This document shows, piece by piece, positions 8,499 to 16,607 of a stretch of 64,000 nucleotides of DNA. Below the pieces are notes generated by a model, which had not been told where the DNA came from, did no database searches, and saw only the letters and a program-made list of their open reading frames with translations. Made by a program: the position numbers and the translations under genes. Source of the DNA: Nitrosopumilus sp. K4 (GTDB lineage Archaea; Thermoproteota; Nitrososphaeria; Nitrososphaerales; Nitrosopumilaceae); contig NZ_CP067007.1 in NCBI RefSeq assembly GCF_018128925.1, forward strand, positions 660,164-724,163, given 5' to 3'. The first letter of the stretch is position 1; each line of letters begins with the position of its first letter.

Positions 8499-8987
8499 GT
8501 GAGCAAAATGAATGGTCCAACACGAAAGAAAATCTATCGTGAACTAGCATTAAGGGATGGTAATTTCTGCCAATTTTGTCGACGAAATCCAGAAGAAATG
8601 CAATTAGTAATAGATCACATAGATAATGATAATTCAAACAATGACAGAAAAAATCTTAGAATTCTATGTAGGCGTTGCAATTATGTCAAGAATCCTAGAA
8701 GACCAGTCGATGAGTGTGTGAGTGAGAATTTAGATGAAAAAACCGAATTACAGATTAACCGAACAAAAGAACCTGAATTTAAAAAATATGTGGCTCATGA
8801 GATTAATGAAAGAGGATCTGTGCCTGAGAACGAATTAGTTTACTCTGGAGCTGAATATCTTGGTGTTTCCCCTGTAACCACTTTAAGATATTTGAAGAAA
8901 TTGTATTCCTCATTTGGAATATATCAAAAAACCAAACAAAATTCAAAGTATTTTATCGAATACAAAGATGATTTCTATCACATTTGA
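8499..8987 (+). CDS. HNH endonuclease with C-terminal helical/wHTH-like region
   Basis: A predicted metal-dependent DNA nuclease. The HNH core is complete: a CQFC knuckle (~25-28), VIDHIDND (~43-50), a downstream Asn in NNDRKNLR and CRRCN (~61-65), giving a Cys4-supported HNH fold. Residues ~95-150 (ENELVYSGAEYLGVSPVTTL) look like a helix-turn-helix that could guide DNA binding. The start is GTG directly after the previous stop; ATG 8508 is an alternative. It may be a homing-type or mobile-element nuclease given the nearby integrase. Confidence 0.85.
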   Translation: MSKMNGPTRKKIYRELALRDGNFCQFCRRNPEEMQLVIDHIDNDNSNNDRKNLRILCRRCNYVKNPRRPVDECVSENLDEKTELQINRTKEPEFKKYVAHEINERGSVPENELVYSGAEYLGVSPVTTLRYLKKLYSSFGIYQKTKQNSKYFIEYKDDFYHI

Positions 8988-9170
8988 TTTTTAGGCAGAT
9001 GCATGCGTAAAAAACGAAAATAATGAAATTTAGTCAGGAGTAGGAACAAAAAAAGGCACTTTATGAGGGGTTTATGTGTAATTTTGAACCATTTGAGGTC
9101 ATTTTTTAGAACTTTTTGTTGTAATTATGCACACTAAATTTCATAAATATGTGGATACAAAGCTAAAGTG

Positions 9171-10259
9171 ATGAAGAAAACATCTATGTTATTTTCACTA
9201 TTTCTTATTCCCTTATTACTACACCCTGCATATGCATTGAATTCATTACAAGATACCACTATGAAAGCTCAAAACTCCGTTCTTACATTAGAGTTTGAGT
9301 TTGGTCCAGATGAAATAAAAGAAATGAGAACAAAAACTGTATTCAAACCTACATTGGCAGATTTGTCAATGACATTGTATGGTGATGTTGTGGATCTTAG
9401 TGATTCACGACTAAAGGTGTATTCAAATGGAAAATTGTTTTCTATCCTTCACAAAGAACTAGGAATTGTAATGTATGGAAAATATCAGGAAAATTTAGAT
9501 AACTACAAAATCAATGTTTATTTTGCAACTGATAATGGTTTAAAAAAACAGACAGTCACTACTGGACTCAAATTACCTGAAGATAAAGTGATAGTTTCAG
9601 AACCAAAAAAAGAGAAAACCAAATACATTCCAGACTTGAAGATGACATCTTCACATGACTTTAGAACTTACTGGAAAGACACGTTTAATATTGATGTGCA
9701 GGCTTTTGATGGTAAAATTAATTCAAATCCAAAACAATCTGATTTTAATGGCAGGATAGATGGTGTAGATGTAAAAGTGATATTGTCTCTTGACAATAAA
9801 CAAGTTGCCACACTGTCGGGAGTTACGGCAAATAACGGCCACTGGGCTGGAGAATATTATGTCAATGATCGATTTATGCCAGGGGAATACACTGTAGATG
9901 TTATTATATCTCATCTTGGTAAAGCTGTATCAAAATCCTCAAGTATGTTTATTATTGGAACAACTGCTGGAGGCGGAACTGGTAACCATGCACCTGTGTC
10001 TAATGCAGGTTCTGATCAATCTATAGGTACATCCGTGTTGGTAACTCTTGACGGTTCTGGAAGTTCTGACCCTGATGGTGACACAATTACATATTCATGG
10101 ACACAGACATCTGGAACCTTAGTTACATTATCTGATGAAACTGCTGAATCTCCAACATTTACTTCGCCAGTATCTGCAGACACATTGGTATTCGAACTTA
10201 CAGTCACTGATGATAAAGGAAGTTCCGATACTGATTCTGTAACAATTGTTGTGTCCTAA
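9171..10259 (+). CDS. secreted surface protein with C-terminal PKD domain
   Basis: A signal peptide (MKKTSMLFSLFLIPLLLHPA, cut near YALNS) leads an extracellular protein. The middle (~30-255) has beta-rich segments like archaeal Ig/CARDB modules, a Gly/Thr linker follows, and residues ~270-362 form one PKD domain (APVSNAGSDQ; DGSGSSDPDGDTITYSWTQ; FELTVTDDKGSSD). It ends directly after the PKD strand with no anchor or sorting motif, so it may be soluble, S-layer-associated, or a truncated longer protein. A TTCATAAATAT box about 30 bases upstream fits a leaderless start; GTG 9168 is possible. Confidence 0.85.
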   Translation: MKKTSMLFSLFLIPLLLHPAYALNSLQDTTMKAQNSVLTLEFEFGPDEIKEMRTKTVFKPTLADLSMTLYGDVVDLSDSRLKVYSNGKLFSILHKELGIVMYGKYQENLDNYKINVYFATDNGLKKQTVTTGLKLPEDKVIVSEPKKEKTKYIPDLKMTSSHDFRTYWKDTFNIDVQAFDGKINSNPKQSDFNGRIDGVDVKVILSLDNKQVATLSGVTANNGHWAGEYYVNDRFMPGEYTVDVIISHLGKAVSKSSSMFIIGTTAGGGTGNHAPVSNAGSDQSIGTSVLVTLDGSGSSDPDGDTITYSWTQTSGTLVTLSDETAESPTFTSPVSADTLVFELTVTDDKGSSDTDSVTIVVS

Positions 10260-10373
10260 ACATAACAAAATGGAAATTATTACAAAGATAATATGCTAAT
10301 TTAGAAACAAAATCTAAACCGTGTTTCACTATAACCTAGTCTTTTAGGCTCAAAATATCCTAGTTATTTTCTC

Positions 10374-10547
10374 ATGATTTGTAATATGTTAGGGTGTAAT
10401 AGCGAAGCGTATGCACAGGTGATGTTTTACCACTTTGAAGAGGGATTCAAGAGGCCATTTTGCAAGCAGATAATGAGATTTTGCATTAATCATGCTAAGG
10501 AAATCTCACGAGACAACACATCAATTAGGATTCAGGTGTTGAATTGA
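10374..10547 (+). CDS. small Cys/His protein, 57 aa
   Basis: ATG 10374 opens MICNMLGCNSEAYAQVMFYH, continues FEEGFKRPFCKQIMRFCINH and ends near VLN. Cys3, Cys8, Cys30, Cys37 and His20/His40 can form a zinc site (CxxxxC...CxxxxxxCxxH). Its last 4 bases overlap the TTG start of the 54-residue frame that follows, so the pair is probably cotranslated. No family is recognised; a two-gene regulatory module is possible. Confidence 0.6.
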   Translation: MICNMLGCNSEAYAQVMFYHFEEGFKRPFCKQIMRFCINHAKEISRDNTSIRIQVLN

Positions 10548-10708
10548 GGAAAATAGAGATTGACATCAAGGACAAGGACTATCTTGACTTTTTGTCAATA
10601 GCAATTGAAGATCAGTTATCTGTTGAGGAAAAACTAAAGGCAATAATCCGATGGCATATCATAACGTATCGAAACAGGCAGAAACTAAACAGTCAAAAGA
10701 TACTCTAA
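10544..10708 (+). CDS. small basic protein, 54 aa
   Basis: From TTG 10544 the frame reads LRKIEIDIKDKDYLDFLSIA, then IEDQLSVEEKLKAIIRWHII, with a basic end TYRNRQKLNSQKIL. A short beta strand followed by two helices resembles a ribbon-helix-helix or small DNA-binding layout, but I cannot confirm this. It overlaps the Cys/His gene upstream by 4 bases. Confidence 0.55.
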   Translation: MRKIEIDIKDKDYLDFLSIAIEDQLSVEEKLKAIIRWHIITYRNRQKLNSQKIL

Positions 10709-10713
10709 CAATA

Positions 10714-10735
10714 TGCTTAAGTTCATAAAATATTT
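10714..10735 (+). promoter_or_regulatory. promoter block shared with the gene at 12358
   Basis: The block TGCTTAAGTTCATAAAATAT ending at 10733-10735 sits exactly 30 bases before ATG 10744. A near-identical block (20 of 22 positions) lies exactly 30 bases before GTG 12358. It includes a TTCATA-type TATA element suited to leaderless transcription. Confidence 0.6.
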
Positions 10736-10743
10736 CTACAATC

Positions 10744-11625
10744 ATGGGCTGCAGTCATAACTTTGTCTATACTCAAGGCTATTTTGTTTGTACAAAATGT
10801 GGAAAGCGTTCCTACGGCCGTTCCTACAAGAAAAAACAGGGAAAAAAGATTGCATCAGGAATAACTGTTGTTCTAGTAATAGGGATTGCATTTTTTGCAT
10901 ATTCTAATGGAATATTTGAAATCAACAAAGACAATCTGGATAAATCAATTCAAAACATGCCTCAAACACTTCAGGATGCAGGAAAAACTGCCAAAGACAT
11001 TGCAACAGACACAAGTACAATTCTTAGAGAAACAATTGATCAACAATTAGAAAATGTACAGATAGAGCCTGCCGATATTACGGTTGAAAACATCAAAAAC
11101 ATTCCTAAATCTATTCAGGAAAACAATCCAATAAACAAAAAACCCGTAATAGACAAAATAAAACTGGAGTTTCAGGTTCATCATCTGACCAATCAATACA
11201 GACTTCAAAATGGACTTGCTGCATTGAGTTTTGATGATGAATTATCAAACATAGCAAGACATCATAGCCAAGATATGGCATCAAGAAACTATTTCTCTCA
11301 TGATTCCCCCGAAGGAAATGACCCTACTGATAGAGCATCTTCCCAAGGATATAGATGCCATAAAGTAATTGGAAATCTAATCTATGAAGGAATTGCAGAA
11401 AATATCTTTCAAAACAATCTCTATGATACTGTATGGTACACAAATGGAATTCCTACATCATATGACTGGAATACTCTAGAAGAACTTGCAACATCTACTG
11501 TTGATGGGTGGATGGATTCACCAGGCCATAGACAAAACATTCTCACAAAAACATTTGATAGAGAAGGAATTGGAGTAGAAATAGCTGATGATGATAAAGT
11601 CTACATCACTCAAAATTTCTGTTGA
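10744..11625 (+). CDS. membrane-anchored CAP/SCP domain protein with N-terminal zinc ribbon
   Basis: Domain order: a short cytoplasmic zinc ribbon (MGCSHNF, then CTKC at ~16-19), a basic patch, one membrane helix at ~37-56 (ASGITVVLVIGIAFFAYS), a ~80-residue helical stalk, and a CAP domain from ~145 to the end (HHLTNQYRLQNGLAAL; HSQDMASRNYFSHDSP; GWMDSPGHRQNIL). The CAP histidines and glutamates of the usual site are visible. The domain is predicted to face outward. CAP proteins of microbes include proteases and lipid binders, so the activity is open. A cytoplasmic zinc ribbon joined to an external CAP domain suggests a signalling or assembly role. Confidence 0.85.
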   Translation: MGCSHNFVYTQGYFVCTKCGKRSYGRSYKKKQGKKIASGITVVLVIGIAFFAYSNGIFEINKDNLDKSIQNMPQTLQDAGKTAKDIATDTSTILRETIDQQLENVQIEPADITVENIKNIPKSIQENNPINKKPVIDKIKLEFQVHHLTNQYRLQNGLAALSFDDELSNIARHHSQDMASRNYFSHDSPEGNDPTDRASSQGYRCHKVIGNLIYEGIAENIFQNNLYDTVWYTNGIPTSYDWNTLEELATSTVDGWMDSPGHRQNILTKTFDREGIGVEIADDDKVYITQNFC

Positions 11626-11631
11626 TGGCTT

Positions 11632-12255
11632 ATGTTGCGACCCTATCTTATTGAAATTCGTTTAATGGGAGAACCAAAACATCTGGCAAGACAATTAATC
11701 TATGACATTTTTCACAAATTTCGAGTTAGAGGCCAAGTCAGAAAAAGACCCGTGCCCCATGTTACCCTATTTGGACCATTTGGAACAAAATCAATGCGAG
11801 ATGTAATCCATACTATAGGCGAGGTAGGTTCTGCATATTCAGAATTACCATATGAAATTGATGGGTTTGATTATTTTGAACTAAAGAAAAAATTTCTATT
11901 TATCACTACATCATCCAAGAAAAATGTCATCTATCTGAAAATTGTCCCAAGTAATGATCTAAAAGATTTTAGGCAGAAATTGGCAAAACAACTACTCAAA
12001 TTCACAGATGCAGTAAACACATCCCATGATTCACGTGACAAGTTCAAATTTCATGCAACCATAGCGATGAAAGACATACATTACAAATTTGATAAAATTT
12101 GGGAATACCTCCAAAATTATGAAATAAAAACTCAAGGAGTTGCATTAAGAGTAACTTTGCTAAAACAAGGTAAAATTATGTATGAATATGAATTTCCAAC
12201 TAAAAGACTATTGAATCGAAGGCAGTCATTAAGTAAACGTCATCTAAGAAATTGA
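11632..12255 (+). CDS. LigT/2'-5' RNA ligase-like phosphoesterase (2H superfamily)
   Basis: A member of the 2H phosphoesterase fold acting on 2',3'-cyclic or 2'-5' phosphodiester ends of RNA. Both signature motifs are present: PHVTLFG (His43-x-Thr45) and FHATIAM (His141-x-Thr143). The length of 207 residues is slightly above the family's ~180-190, with a basic C-terminal tail. It starts at an ATG 7 bases after the CAP-domain gene and is probably cotranscribed with it. The RNA substrate is unknown. Confidence 0.88.
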   Translation: MLRPYLIEIRLMGEPKHLARQLIYDIFHKFRVRGQVRKRPVPHVTLFGPFGTKSMRDVIHTIGEVGSAYSELPYEIDGFDYFELKKKFLFITTSSKKNVIYLKIVPSNDLKDFRQKLAKQLLKFTDAVNTSHDSRDKFKFHATIAMKDIHYKFDKIWEYLQNYEIKTQGVALRVTLLKQGKIMYEYEFPTKRLLNRRQSLSKRHLRN

Positions 12256-12327
12256 TATTTCTAAATTAAAAAATGATTTGGTAACAAATAGGATCTAAAA
12301 TATCTGTCACCAAGTTAGAACTTAAAA

Positions 12328-12349
12328 TGCTTAAATTCATATAATATTC
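12328..12349 (+). promoter_or_regulatory. promoter block shared with the gene at 10744
   Basis: TGCTTAAATTCATATAATAT plus two bases lies exactly 30 bases before GTG 12358. It differs from the block at 10714 at two positions and has the same spacing. This suggests a duplicated promoter and coordinated expression of the two zinc-ribbon membrane proteins. Confidence 0.6.
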
Positions 12350-12357
12350 AAAATTGT

Positions 12358-12828
12358 GTGGGCAATTGCTTTTCATGTAAAAAAAAGATGGTGTCTTTTT
12401 TGAGTTTTGGTAGTAGAAAAGATATACTTCGAAGTGGATATAGACCACCTGAAAATATGCAGAATGGTGACAAATTATGCAAATCTTGCTTACTCAAGAT
12501 TAAAGATATTCAGACTAAAGGCAAGCCACAACGTGAGAAAGTTAGCTTAGGTTTTCAAATTGGAATTCTACTACTCGGTTTGATAATTCCGTTTGTTTGG
12601 TTATACCCATTTTATAAAATTGAAAAATTAGGATATGGCTTGATCATCAGTTTAATTTTGACCGTTGGAGGAATTATTCCATTGGCAATATCTGTTAGAT
12701 TAGATATCGATTCTTCAATCAGTAGTGCTATGCTGCTTTTAATGGTAATTATGTGGTTTGGGAAAATCCCAGTTTTGTTTTATTTTTTGATTAAATGGAC
12801 TAAAGAATGGAATAAAGAAGCAATTTAG
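12358..12828 (+). CDS. membrane protein with N-terminal zinc-ribbon motif, 156 aa
   Basis: The N-terminus (MGNCFSCKKKM) has CxxC and a second CKSC at ~41-44, giving a four-Cys zinc site. Three or four hydrophobic helices follow between ~65 and ~148 (IGILLLGLIIPFVWLYPF; LIISLILTVGGIIPLAI; AMLLLMVIMWFGKIPVLF). No catalytic motif is seen. The GTG start and the promoter block 30 bases upstream match those of the CAP-domain zinc-ribbon protein at 10744. Confidence 0.7.
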   Translation: MGNCFSCKKKMVSFLSFGSRKDILRSGYRPPENMQNGDKLCKSCLLKIKDIQTKGKPQREKVSLGFQIGILLLGLIIPFVWLYPFYKIEKLGYGLIISLILTVGGIIPLAISVRLDIDSSISSAMLLLMVIMWFGKIPVLFYFLIKWTKEWNKEAI

Positions 12829-12996
12829 AATATGTATTCATCAACATATTTGGATTATTTCTTCTCTAGGGAAATCTGATCAAAAATAACCTTCCAATTA
12901 ATTAAAGATGTTACATAATAACTCAATAAAATGTTAGAAGTTAGTCATATGTAGTAAAAATGAAATATTTTTTTAAAACGATCATGTAATCAGAAC

Positions 12997-13048
12997 GATT
13001 CATTTGAATCTCGGTGACTGCTGAAAATCAGCTATTCTGAAGTCATCG
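12997..13048. ncRNA. hairpin-rich intergenic segment, possible small RNA or structured leader
   Basis: Three inverted repeats are packed in 52 bases: GATTCA-TT-TGAATC (12997-13010), GCTGA-AAA-TCAGC (13020-13032), and CGGTGACT pairing with AGTCATCG (13012-13019 with 13041-13048, one G-U) around it. An AT-rich box (ATATTTTTTTAAAAC, ~12965-12979) lies about 25 bases before 12997 on the plus strand. CTGA and GATGA-like boxes are present, but not a clean C/D layout. It may be a leader of the gene at 13097 or a separate RNA on either strand. Confidence 0.35.
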
Positions 13049-13096
13049 AACATTTTTCAACAATGCCTAAAATACTAGAAACCCCCTCAATTATTG

Positions 13097-13300
13097 ATGT
13101 CTGAAATTTTATTAGAAAAATTGCTTGAAAAACGAGATTTCTATTTGTACACGTTAAAACATCTGGAATTTAGAGGATTTGATGATGAAGATTCTGCGGA
13201 TACTCAAAAATTAATGAACATGACAATTGAGGAACTCAAAAAAATTGAAAACGAAATTAGAATTATGCTTAGTGAAAACTCATCAGAAGTACATCTTTGA
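13097..13300 (+). CDS. hypothetical helical protein, 67 aa
   Basis: Not recognised. A short acidic, helical protein (MSEILLEKLLEKRDFYLYTL onward) with heptad-like Leu spacing. The ATG at 13097 follows an in-frame TTG. It lies between the hairpin segment and the methyltransferase gene, and a shared transcript with the latter is likely. Confidence 0.55.
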   Translation: MSEILLEKLLEKRDFYLYTLKHLEFRGFDDEDSADTQKLMNMTIEELKKIENEIRIMLSENSSEVHL

Positions 13301-13339
13301 TTTCAGTGAGTTTATGAATCCCTTTTGATAAATTCCAAC

Positions 13340-14167
13340 ATGATTGAAAAATATGCACAGACTTTATGTGCATTAAAACAGGAGTTTGCAAAAAAGTATA
13401 CTGGAACCAGCCACATCCAGGAAATAATTCCTACATCTTCTACGGATGAATTCCCTTTTCCACAAGATGACATTGATGCATTACATAATTTTGCCAAAAA
13501 AAATCCAATTTATGGAAATTCCTATGAGCAAAAAATTTTAGATGTTTCATGTATGGTTTATGAAGGAGATATCAACGAATACTGGTTAAACAGTATAAAA
13601 CATGGTTCTAGCTGTCAACCGTTTTACCCGACATGGATTCTGTCTGCATATCTAATGGCATTAACTGCAAAAGAACTAGGATTTAGAGAATTGGTTGATA
13701 TTGGCTCTGGCGATGGTAGAATTGCATATTGTGGAAAAATTCTAAAAATGGATTCTCATGGTATTGAGATTGATGACGTGTTGGTGGATTTACAAAAGGT
13801 TGTTGTGTCATCTACGGGAATCAATTTTAATCCCAACTGTGCTGATGCATTAGAATTTGATTATTCTTCTTTTAATTTCACATCTCCTGTATTTTTCATT
13901 GGAGGGTTGTCTCAGATGGGGGGTGATGTATTGGCAACAAGCATTATTGAAAAAATAAATTCCATTTCAAATCTTAAACAAACCACTTGCATCGTATTTG
14001 CCGGTTCACACTCTAAAAGACAACTTTCAGGAAATCAAAAATCTGGAGGATGGAGTGGATTGATTGAAAAACACAATCTGATTGAACTCAAAACAATACT
14101 TCTTCCAACCGTGTGGACATTCGATCAGGATCTGGACACTCCTTACATTTTTACAAAATTTATCTGA
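13340..14167 (+). CDS. class I SAM-dependent methyltransferase-like protein
   Basis: Residues from ~100 carry a Rossmann-like SAM fold: LVDIGSGDGRIAYCG is motif I, HGIEIDD places the acidic residue that binds the ribose, and FFIGGLSQMGG is in the motif IV region. The N-terminal ~95 residues are an all-alpha extension. The target is unknown. I start at ATG 13340 (MIEKYAQTLC); a TTG at 13325 would add five residues. It is convergent with the DUF35/thiolase/LLM operon and overlaps its last gene by 8 bases. Confidence 0.75.
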   Translation: MIEKYAQTLCALKQEFAKKYTGTSHIQEIIPTSSTDEFPFPQDDIDALHNFAKKNPIYGNSYEQKILDVSCMVYEGDINEYWLNSIKHGSSCQPFYPTWILSAYLMALTAKELGFRELVDIGSGDGRIAYCGKILKMDSHGIEIDDVLVDLQKVVVSSTGINFNPNCADALEFDYSSFNFTSPVFFIGGLSQMGGDVLATSIIEKINSISNLKQTTCIVFAGSHSKRQLSGNQKSGGWSGLIEKHNLIELKTILLPTVWTFDQDLDTPYIFTKFI

Positions 14168-14477
14168 TCAATGAAAACTCAAAAAAATAACTTCCATTTT
14201 TAATACCACACTTTTTTACATGCACTCTTTGATTGTTTTGAGGTGCTTCTGAAACACTTCCAATTATTTTCACATGGTCTGAAAATTTTGCCAAACAAAA
14301 ATAATCTTGTTCTTTTTTAGAAAACTCTATAATTTTACCTTCAAATGGGCCTTTTTTTATTACGACTTCTCCAAAACACACGTTACAATAATCTGATGGT
14401 GGCCATATTGTTTTTCTACACTGTGCACATTCACCAAGCACAAAATTACCTTTTTCTATTTCTTTTTCTATATTCAA
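14160..14477 (-). CDS. DUF35 OB-fold, zinc-ribbon acyl-CoA-associated protein
   Basis: A short thiolase partner. A rubredoxin-like zinc ribbon (CAQC at ~17-20, CNVC at ~31-34) precedes an OB-fold (~45-105) as in DUF35 proteins, which form complexes with thiolases or HMG-CoA synthase and may channel CoA intermediates. Its ATG overlaps the TGA of the thiolase gene (4 bases), so the two subunits are translationally coupled. It is the last gene of a three-gene operon. Confidence 0.88.
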   Translation of the reverse strand: MNIEKEIEKGNFVLGECAQCRKTIWPPSDYCNVCFGEVVIKKGPFEGKIIEFSKKEQDYFCLAKFSDHVKIIGSVSEAPQNNQRVHVKKCGIKNGSYFFEFSLIR

Positions 14478-15586
14478 TTTTCCAACACCAATACTGTTGA
14501 CGAAGTTGATGCAGCTGACATGTTGTGAACAAGTCCTAATTTTGGATTTTCGACTTGTCTTGAATTTGCTTTTGTTTGTAATTGCTGTGTGATTTCAATT
14601 GTTTGAGCTATTCCTGTTGCCCCTAAAGGATGCCCTGCCCCTATTAACCCTCCACGTGGATTTACTTTTGTATTGTTTGTTGAAAGTAATTCTTTTACAT
14701 AATCAATACCTTTTCCGCTTTTTGTGATTCCTATTGCCTCTAAAGCCATAAGTTCACATACTGAAAATGCATCATGAACTTCCATAACGTCAACATCTTT
14801 TGGCTGATTATCAGACATTTTTAGTGCTGTCTGAGCAGCAATTCTTGATGATTCCATGGAACTAAATGTGATATTTTTTGAAAAACTTGCAGATGTTGTT
14901 TTCTGACCTATGCCTTTAATCCAAATGGGTTCATTTGTGTACTTTCTAATTGTGTCTTCGGATGCTAAAATTATGGATGCTCCTCCTGTGCATGGACGTG
15001 AACAGTCAAGCAGTCTGAGATCCTCTGTTAGTTTTTTGGAGTAAATTACATCATCAACGGTGTATTCTTTTTCTGATAATGCATATGGATTCTTTTGAGC
15101 TAATTTGTGATTTTTGACAGAAACTAGGGCAAGTTCTTCTTCTTTTACATTGTACTCGTTTTTGTATGCTTTAGTAAAAATAGACGCCCAAAATATTGGA
15201 TGTTTGAATTCTCCTCTGGAATTATCCCACTCGAGGATCTGTCCTGGACTGTCATATCTTTCAGCACCTGAAACTAAAACCACATCTGCCAATCCTGATG
15301 CGATATAGGAATATGCTGAAACAATAGCATTTGTTCCAGAATTACAAAGACTCTCAATGGTGTGGGCAATTTTTGGTTGTATTCCTGCAATTTCAGATAA
15401 TACTGAACCTAAGTATTTTGAATTGTTGTTTGTAGAGACTAAAACTGCATCCACATCTCTTTGGTTTAAGTTTGAACTGTTGTGAAATAAATTTTTTACA
15501 GACTCTAATAATACTGATTCAATTTTACTATCATTTCTTGTAAATTTTGTCATTCCATATGCTGCAATACCTACTTTACAATTCAT
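14474..15586 (-). CDS. thiolase-family enzyme (acetyl-CoA C-acetyltransferase / SCP-x type)
   Basis: A ketoacyl-CoA thiolase fold enzyme. The nucleophile Cys81 is in IESLCNSGTNAI; the EVHDAFSVCE region and NPRGGLIGAGHPLGATG carry the active-site histidines. The 370-residue length and the DUF35 partner point to the archaeal/SCP-x type, which condenses acetyl-CoA units or cleaves acetoacetyl-CoA. It could serve the 3-hydroxypropionate/4-hydroxybutyrate cycle or mevalonate synthesis, but the neighbouring LLM oxidoreductase does not decide this. It overlaps both neighbours by 4 bases. Confidence 0.88.
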   Translation of the reverse strand: MNCKVGIAAYGMTKFTRNDSKIESVLLESVKNLFHNSSNLNQRDVDAVLVSTNNNSKYLGSVLSEIAGIQPKIAHTIESLCNSGTNAIVSAYSYIASGLADVVLVSGAERYDSPGQILEWDNSRGEFKHPIFWASIFTKAYKNEYNVKEEELALVSVKNHKLAQKNPYALSEKEYTVDDVIYSKKLTEDLRLLDCSRPCTGGASIILASEDTIRKYTNEPIWIKGIGQKTTSASFSKNITFSSMESSRIAAQTALKMSDNQPKDVDVMEVHDAFSVCELMALEAIGITKSGKGIDYVKELLSTNNTKVNPRGGLIGAGHPLGATGIAQTIEITQQLQTKANSRQVENPKLGLVHNMSAASTSSTVLVLEN

Positions 15587-16551
15587 TTTTCATCAGAAAA
15601 AGTCTTTACAAATAATTTGAATGAATCACCCACATCGCCCACGGGATTAAATTGAATAATGGGCAAATTAATTCCTGTTTCATTAAATTTTACTAGTTGT
15701 TTCTTGCATTCATCAGGAGTTCCACAAACTGTCAATTCGCTAAGCATCTTGTCTGTAACTAATTCATAATTTGTTTTAAACCCTGATCTCTTAAATTCTT
15801 CAAATATTTGACTTGTTTCAGATTCATATCCATGTTTTGCAAGGAACTCTCTGTAAATTTTTCCTACAGATACATAAAATGCAAGTGTTTGCTTGGCACG
15901 AGTTCTCGCAACTTCTGAATCTTCCGACACACAAGTGATTAATTGACATGTTACGTCAAGTTTTTTCTTTTGTTGCATTTTTTGGATAGTTTCTTTCAAT
16001 TCGTTTATTGGTCGTAAATAAAATATCACACCATCTGCAATTTCCCATGCCAAATTGACCATTTTTTGATTTACTGCTGCCAGATAGATTGGAATGTGTT
16101 CTCTAGGGGGTTTGATCAATAGTGAGAAATTCTTCAAATTAAAAATTCTTCCGTCATATGATATTTTTTTTCCAGACAATGCCAATCGTATAATTTCTAC
16201 ATATTCTTTCATCCTTGTTACTGGTTTTTCAAATTTGTATCCGTGAAAGTCCTCTACAATTGGAATACTACTTGTTCCAAGCCCTAAGATCAATCTGCCT
16301 TTAGATACTGTGTCTATTGTTGCAGCTCCCATAGCAATTGATGAAGGACTACGTGAATAGATGTTGATGATAGAAGAACCTATTTTTGAATTTTGAGAAT
16401 ACTGCGAAACAATGCCAAGCATTGTAAAATTTTCCATTCCCCATGTCTCAGGAATCCAAACTGTATCTGTTTTAGTGGCAGAAAGAATTCTTGAGCACTC
16501 TAAAACTTGCTCAATAGTCAAAAGCGAGCCTAAACTATATGAAATTCGCAT
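15583..16551 (-). CDS. LLM-class (luciferase-like) flavin/F420-dependent oxidoreductase
   Basis: A TIM-barrel oxidoreductase of the bacterial luciferase superfamily, probably F420- or FMN-dependent. The TVWIPETWG start, the LGLGTSSIPIVEDFHGY segment and the PIYLAAVNQKMVNLAWEIADG segment are characteristic. The 322-residue length is usual. It heads an operon with the thiolase and DUF35 protein, so its substrate may be an acyl-CoA or a carbonyl intermediate, which is inference. Its ATG faces the divergent small gene at 16608. Confidence 0.85.
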   Translation of the reverse strand: MRISYSLGSLLTIEQVLECSRILSATKTDTVWIPETWGMENFTMLGIVSQYSQNSKIGSSIINIYSRSPSSIAMGAATIDTVSKGRLILGLGTSSIPIVEDFHGYKFEKPVTRMKEYVEIIRLALSGKKISYDGRIFNLKNFSLLIKPPREHIPIYLAAVNQKMVNLAWEIADGVIFYLRPINELKETIQKMQQKKKLDVTCQLITCVSEDSEVARTRAKQTLAFYVSVGKIYREFLAKHGYESETSQIFEEFKRSGFKTNYELVTDKMLSELTVCGTPDECKKQLVKFNETGINLPIIQFNPVGDVGDSFKLFVKTFSDEK

Positions 16552-16607
16552 GAATTTGTTATCTCCTTGGAATATTCTAGTGTATCTGTTTTAGTAATGT
16601 GTAAATT

